A stretch of 27,428 bases of DNA from JBGSLA01 sp041740935 (GTDB lineage Bacteria > Desulfobacterota > Desulfobaccia > Desulfobaccales > 0-14-0-80-60-11): the NCBI GenBank assembly GCA_041740935.1, contig JBGSLA010000110.1:1-27428 (forward strand), read 5' to 3'. The position numbers were made by a program, and so were the translations under genes. Below the pieces are notes generated by a model. That model was not told the DNA's origin, made no database searches, and saw only the letters and a program-made list of their open reading frames with translations. Below are positions 24,241 through 27,428 of the stretch, piece by piece. Each line of letters starts with the position of its first letter. The first letter of the stretch is position 1.

Positions 24241-24264
24241 ATGAACCTCAAAGGGGGGGCGTGA
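24241..24264 (+). CDS. Seven-codon leader ORF coupled to radical SAM paralogue 3
   Basis: ATG 24241 has a good ribosome site (AAAGGAAGG about 5 nt upstream) and encodes MNLKGGA before TGA at 24262-24264, one nt before the ATG at 24266. The GGGGGGG run inside it doubles as the ribosome site for the main gene. The arrangement suggests translational coupling, but a chance ORF of this size cannot be excluded. Confidence 0.4.
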   Translation: MNLKGGA

Positions 24265-24265
24265 G

Positions 24266-25780
24266 ATGAAGGCCTTGTTCGTCTACCCTGACTTCCCGGA
24301 AACCTTCTGGAGTCTCCGGCAAGCCATTAAATTTCTCGGGGTCAAGGCCCTCGGTCCGCCCCTGGCGCTGCTCACCGTGGCCGCCATGCTGCCCCCGGAA
24401 TGGGACAAGCGGCTGGTGGACCTGAATGTGGAGCCGCTGACCGACGAGCACCTGGCCTGGGCCGACCTGGTTTTCATCAGCGCCATGACCGTCCAGTCTC
24501 CCGCGGCGGACGCGGTCATCCGGCGCTGCCGGACTGCGGGGGTCAAAGTCTGCGCCGGCGGTGTGCATTACAGCACCCCGGGGGTGACCTTCGAGCCGGT
24601 GGATCACCTGTTCGTCGGCGAAGCGGAAGAGCTTCTGCCGATATTCCTGGCGGACCTGGCCCAGGGCCGGGCCCTGCCGGAATACCGGGCCGGCCGCTTT
24701 CCCGATCTGGCCTGCTCGCCGACGCCGGCCTGGGAGCTTCTGGATCTCTCCCAGTATATGAACATGCTGGTCCAGGTGTGCCGGGGTTGTCCCCACGACT
24801 GCGACTTTTGCCACGTCGTGGTGCAATACGGCCGCCAGCCCCGCTACAAGGAACCGGACCAGGTGGTGGCCGAACTCCAGGGGCTCTATGACTCGGGTTG
24901 GCGGAGGGATATTACCTTTGCCGACGACAATTTTATCTGTCATCACGGCAGAGCCAAGGCCATCCTCCAGGCTGTCTGCGCCTGGCAGGCCGAACACGGC
25001 TACCCCTTCCTGTTCTTCGGCCAGGCCAGCCTCGAAGTGGTGGACGATCCGGAGTTGTTGCCCCTCATGTCCCAGGCGGGTTTTATGGGCCTGTTCCTGG
25101 GGATCGAAACCCCGGACCCGGCTTCCTTAAAGGAATGTAATAAGCGCCAAAACCTGAACCGGGACCTGGTGGACGCGGTGCACACCATCCAGGCCCACGG
25201 CATTGAAGTCATGGGCGGTTTCATCGTGGGCTTTGACTCGGATTCCCCCAATGTCTTCGACCATCAGGCGGATTTTATCGAAGAAGCCGCCATTCCCACG
25301 GCCATGATCAACCTGTTGACCGCGGCCCCCGACACCCGTCTGTACCGGCGCCTGGAGTCGGAAGGACGCCTGCTGGGCGACAGTGACGGGGACACCGCCA
25401 TGAATGCCGGCTGTCTGAACTTTATACCCAAGATGGACCGGCAGCTTTTAATCGATGGCTATAAGACCCTCCTGGGCCGGCTTTTTGAGCCGGAGCCTTT
25501 CTACCGGCGAGTCCTCACCTTCCTGGGGCATTTCCGCCCCAATCCCCTCCTGCCGGCCCGCTTCCCCACCCACCGGGAAAGGCTGGCGGTGCTGAAAATT
25601 CTCTTTGCCCTGGGCTTCAAAGAACCGGGACGCCGGGCCTTCTGGTCTTTCCTGGGGAGTCTCCTCTGGCGTTATCCCCAATGCTTCCCTCTTGGCCTGT
25701 CCATCGCCGCGGTGGGGTTCCATTACCGCATGATCACGCACCGGTTCTGTGCCTCGTCCCTGGAACCGGCCGTCGGCTGA
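24266..25780 (+). CDS. B12-binding radical SAM protein, HpnP-like (paralogue 3)
   Basis: The protein has 504 residues. The N-terminal cobalamin-binding domain is at about 1-140 (MKALFVYPDFPETFWS, PPLALLTVAAMLP, DLVFISAM, VGEAEELLP). The radical SAM motif is GCPHDCDFC (C175, C179, C182), with an extra C172 just before. GFIVGFDSD and the C-terminal region resemble hopanoid C-2 methylase HpnP and its DUF4070 relatives more than paralogues 1 and 2 do, for example in FWSL-x-x-A-x-KF and NRDLVDAVHTIQAHGIEVMGGF. HpnP adds a methyl group to ring A of hopanoids; many relatives are uncharacterised, so the substrate is not assigned. No hopanoid biosynthesis genes lie in the window. Cobyric acid synthase, needed to make its cofactor, is encoded convergently 79 nt away. 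Confidence 0.88.
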   Translation: MKALFVYPDFPETFWSLRQAIKFLGVKALGPPLALLTVAAMLPPEWDKRLVDLNVEPLTDEHLAWADLVFISAMTVQSPAADAVIRRCRTAGVKVCAGGVHYSTPGVTFEPVDHLFVGEAEELLPIFLADLAQGRALPEYRAGRFPDLACSPTPAWELLDLSQYMNMLVQVCRGCPHDCDFCHVVVQYGRQPRYKEPDQVVAELQGLYDSGWRRDITFADDNFICHHGRAKAILQAVCAWQAEHGYPFLFFGQASLEVVDDPELLPLMSQAGFMGLFLGIETPDPASLKECNKRQNLNRDLVDAVHTIQAHGIEVMGGFIVGFDSDSPNVFDHQADFIEEAAIPTAMINLLTAAPDTRLYRRLESEGRLLGDSDGDTAMNAGCLNFIPKMDRQLLIDGYKTLLGRLFEPEPFYRRVLTFLGHFRPNPLLPARFPTHRERLAVLKILFALGFKEPGRRAFWSFLGSLLWRYPQCFPLGLSIAAVGFHYRMITHRFCASSLEPAVG

Positions 25781-25859
25781 ACGCCGCAACCCCAAAGCAT
25801 AACCCTGGCCACGAGAAGGTGCAGATGGGTAAAACCCCAGGTTTGACCTAAAATGAGTG

Positions 25860-27383
25860 TCAGGGCTGGATCAGTTCCTGGAGCCGGGAGAGGTCCAGGC
25901 ATCTTCTGAGCTCGTCGGCCAGCCGGTCGAGTTGGGTTTCCAGGAAATCCCCGAAAGCGAAGCCCTCTGAGGGTGCAATGTCTGCGCCCGGGGCCAGCTT
26001 TTCCAGAAAACGCCGCCGGAACGCGTCATTTTCAAACAAGCCGTGGAGATAGGTGCCGACAATGCGGCCGTCGGCGCTGACCCAGCCGTCCGCCACCTCG
26101 GCCCCCCGGCCGTGGCGCTCGAAAATGGCGAAGGCCGGGCTCCCCGGCCCCCGGGCCTCGGTCTCCCCCAGATGGATTTCGTAGGCCCTGAGGCTTTCTT
26201 CCCCCGCCGCGCCCGAATCACCCCACATCCTGGCCTTCACCTGGGTGGTGGTTTTCTCCCCGGCCAGGGTGGTCACCACCGGCAGGAGCCCCAACCCCGC
26301 TTCGCTGCGGGGCGGCCCTTCCACCCCCAGGGGGTCACGCATCTCCAGCCCCAACATCTGGAAACCGCCGCAGATGCCCCAAACCTGCCCGCCGTTTTGG
26401 GCATGGGCCCCGATCCGCCCGGCCAGCCCGGTTTCCTTGAGATACTGCAGGTCGTGGATGGTGTTTTTGGTGCCCGGCAGGATGACTAGGTCCAACCCCG
26501 TAAGCCCGTCGTGATGGTCGAGGTAGCGCAGCGCCACCCCGGGTTCATGCTCCAGGGGGTCAAAATCGGTGTAATTGGAGATGTGGGGCAGCCGCAGCAC
26601 CCCGATTTTTACAGTATTCCCAGGAAAAGCGTCCCGGCTTTGGGGTTTGCGCCCCAGGGCCACGCTGTCTTCTTCGGGCAGGGCCAGCTCCGCCAGATAC
26701 GGCAGGACGCCCAGGACCGGCCGCCGGGTGCGCCCTTCGATGATGTCCACCCCGTCCTTAAAAAGCTCCGGCTCGCCCCGGAATTTATTGATGATGAAAC
26801 CGGCCAGCAGGCGCCGCTCCCCCGGGGTCATTAAGAGATAGGAGCCGATGGTGGCGGCAAAGACCCCGCCCCGGTCGATGTCCGCCACCAACAGGGCCGC
26901 GGCCCCGGCCCGGCGGGCCATGGAGAAATTTACCAGGTCGTTTTTCTTGAGGTTTAATTCCACCGCGCTGCCTGCGCCTTCGAGGATGATCAATTCATGC
27001 GCCGCGTGCAGACGGCGGAAGCTCTCCATCACCTTGCGGACCAAACCGCGCTTTTGCCGGTAATAGTCCGGGGCCGGAAAATTGCCGACCACCCGGCCGT
27101 GCACGATCACCTGGGAGCCCTTCTGGGAGGTGGGCTTGAGCAGGATGGGGTTCATGTCCACGTGGGGGGCAAGGCCCGCGGCCATGGCCTGGACCACCTG
27201 GGCCCGGCCCATTTCTCCGCCTTCAGGGGTGATGAAGCTGTTCAGGGCCATGTTCTGGGCCTTGAAGGGGGCCACCCGGACGCCCTCCTGGCGAAACAGG
27301 CGGCAGAGGCCGGCCGCCACCAGGCTTTTGCCCACGTCCGACCCGGAACCCAGAATCATCAGGGGCTTGTATTTTTTGGTCAT
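25860..27383 (-). CDS. cobQ: Cobyric acid synthase (CobQ/CbiP)
   Basis: The protein has 507 residues, full length for the family. It amidates carboxylates b, d, e and g of adenosylcobyrinic acid a,c-diamide, using glutamine and ATP, in the later part of cobalamin synthesis. The N-terminal dethiobiotin synthetase-like ATPase domain has GSGSDVGKSLVAAGLCR (12-28), the FKAQNMALNSF motif (40-50) and VADIDRGGVFA (166-176). The C-terminal glutamine amidotransferase domain has nucleophile C338 (WGICGGFQMLG) and H447 (GTYLHGLF). The ATG at 27383 has only a weak ribosome site, and the window ends 45 nt upstream, so its operon partners are not seen. It ends close to B12-binding radical SAM paralogue 3 in convergent orientation. 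Confidence 0.97.
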   Translation of the reverse strand: MTKKYKPLMILGSGSDVGKSLVAAGLCRLFRQEGVRVAPFKAQNMALNSFITPEGGEMGRAQVVQAMAAGLAPHVDMNPILLKPTSQKGSQVIVHGRVVGNFPAPDYYRQKRGLVRKVMESFRRLHAAHELIILEGAGSAVELNLKKNDLVNFSMARRAGAAALLVADIDRGGVFAATIGSYLLMTPGERRLLAGFIINKFRGEPELFKDGVDIIEGRTRRPVLGVLPYLAELALPEEDSVALGRKPQSRDAFPGNTVKIGVLRLPHISNYTDFDPLEHEPGVALRYLDHHDGLTGLDLVILPGTKNTIHDLQYLKETGLAGRIGAHAQNGGQVWGICGGFQMLGLEMRDPLGVEGPPRSEAGLGLLPVVTTLAGEKTTTQVKARMWGDSGAAGEESLRAYEIHLGETEARGPGSPAFAIFERHGRGAEVADGWVSADGRIVGTYLHGLFENDAFRRRFLEKLAPGADIAPSEGFAFGDFLETQLDRLADELRRCLDLSRLQELIQP

Positions 27384-27428
27384 GGAGATTTTGCTGTCCT
27401 GAAAAGTTTTTTTGTGGGGGAGGGGGCT

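Noticed and set aside
1..27428. tRNA, rRNA, CRISPR array, prophage or complete insertion sequence
   Set aside because: Nothing resembling a tRNA cloverleaf, rRNA segment, regularly spaced direct repeats, integrase or transposase gene was seen on either strand by eye.

Overview
The window is high-GC bacterial DNA from a Gram-negative cell. It carries a Wzm/Wzt-type polysaccharide ABC exporter with several glycosyltransferases. It also carries B12-binding radical SAM enzymes of the HpnP-like kind, a cobyric acid synthase, and a CheB/CheR-PAS sensor operon. This mix fits a deltaproteobacterium (Desulfobacterota, for example a Desulfobacca- or Syntrophobacter-like organism). That placement is inferred from gene content, not from a marker gene.

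Layout. Positions 1-12044 form a surface-glycan region. It contains the end of a GT4 glycosyltransferase, a radical SAM/SPASM-like protein, an MJ1255-type glycosyltransferase, a leftward pair (B12-binding radical SAM then GT4 glycosyltransferase, 6 nt apart), a large polytopic membrane protein, the leftward Wzm-Wzt exporter and a double-domain GT2 glycosyltransferase. The stretch from about 9140 to 10610 is strikingly AT-rich against its surroundings, so the exporter permease and the 5' end of the GT2 gene look recently acquired. Positions 12127-12828 encode a Bax inhibitor-1/YccA family membrane protein. A miniature inverted-repeat element and a decayed gene remnant with a guanine-deaminase-like piece follow (12834-13402). 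A second B12-binding radical SAM gene lies at 13645-15318.

Positions 15530-17349 hold a compact RNA-binding module: a strong promoter, a leader with an internal terminator-like hairpin, a cold-shock protein, two tandem RRM proteins (the second with degenerate RNP motifs) and an unrecognised 113-residue protein. Positions 17582-23505 (minus strand) form a signalling operon: CheB-CheR-PAS chimera, PAS/GAF histidine kinase, NarL-type response regulator. After a 735-nt spacer with inverted repeats comes a third B12-binding radical SAM gene, apparently coupled to a 7-codon leader ORF. Cobyric acid synthase (minus strand) closes the window.

The most unusual theme is three paralogous B12-binding radical SAM proteins in 22 kb, one of them coupled to a glycosyltransferase, beside a cobalamin biosynthesis gene. 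Other notable items are a GT2 protein whose first domain has lost its catalytic motifs, the paired RRM genes, and a dispersed 101-bp intergenic repeat family with three copies.
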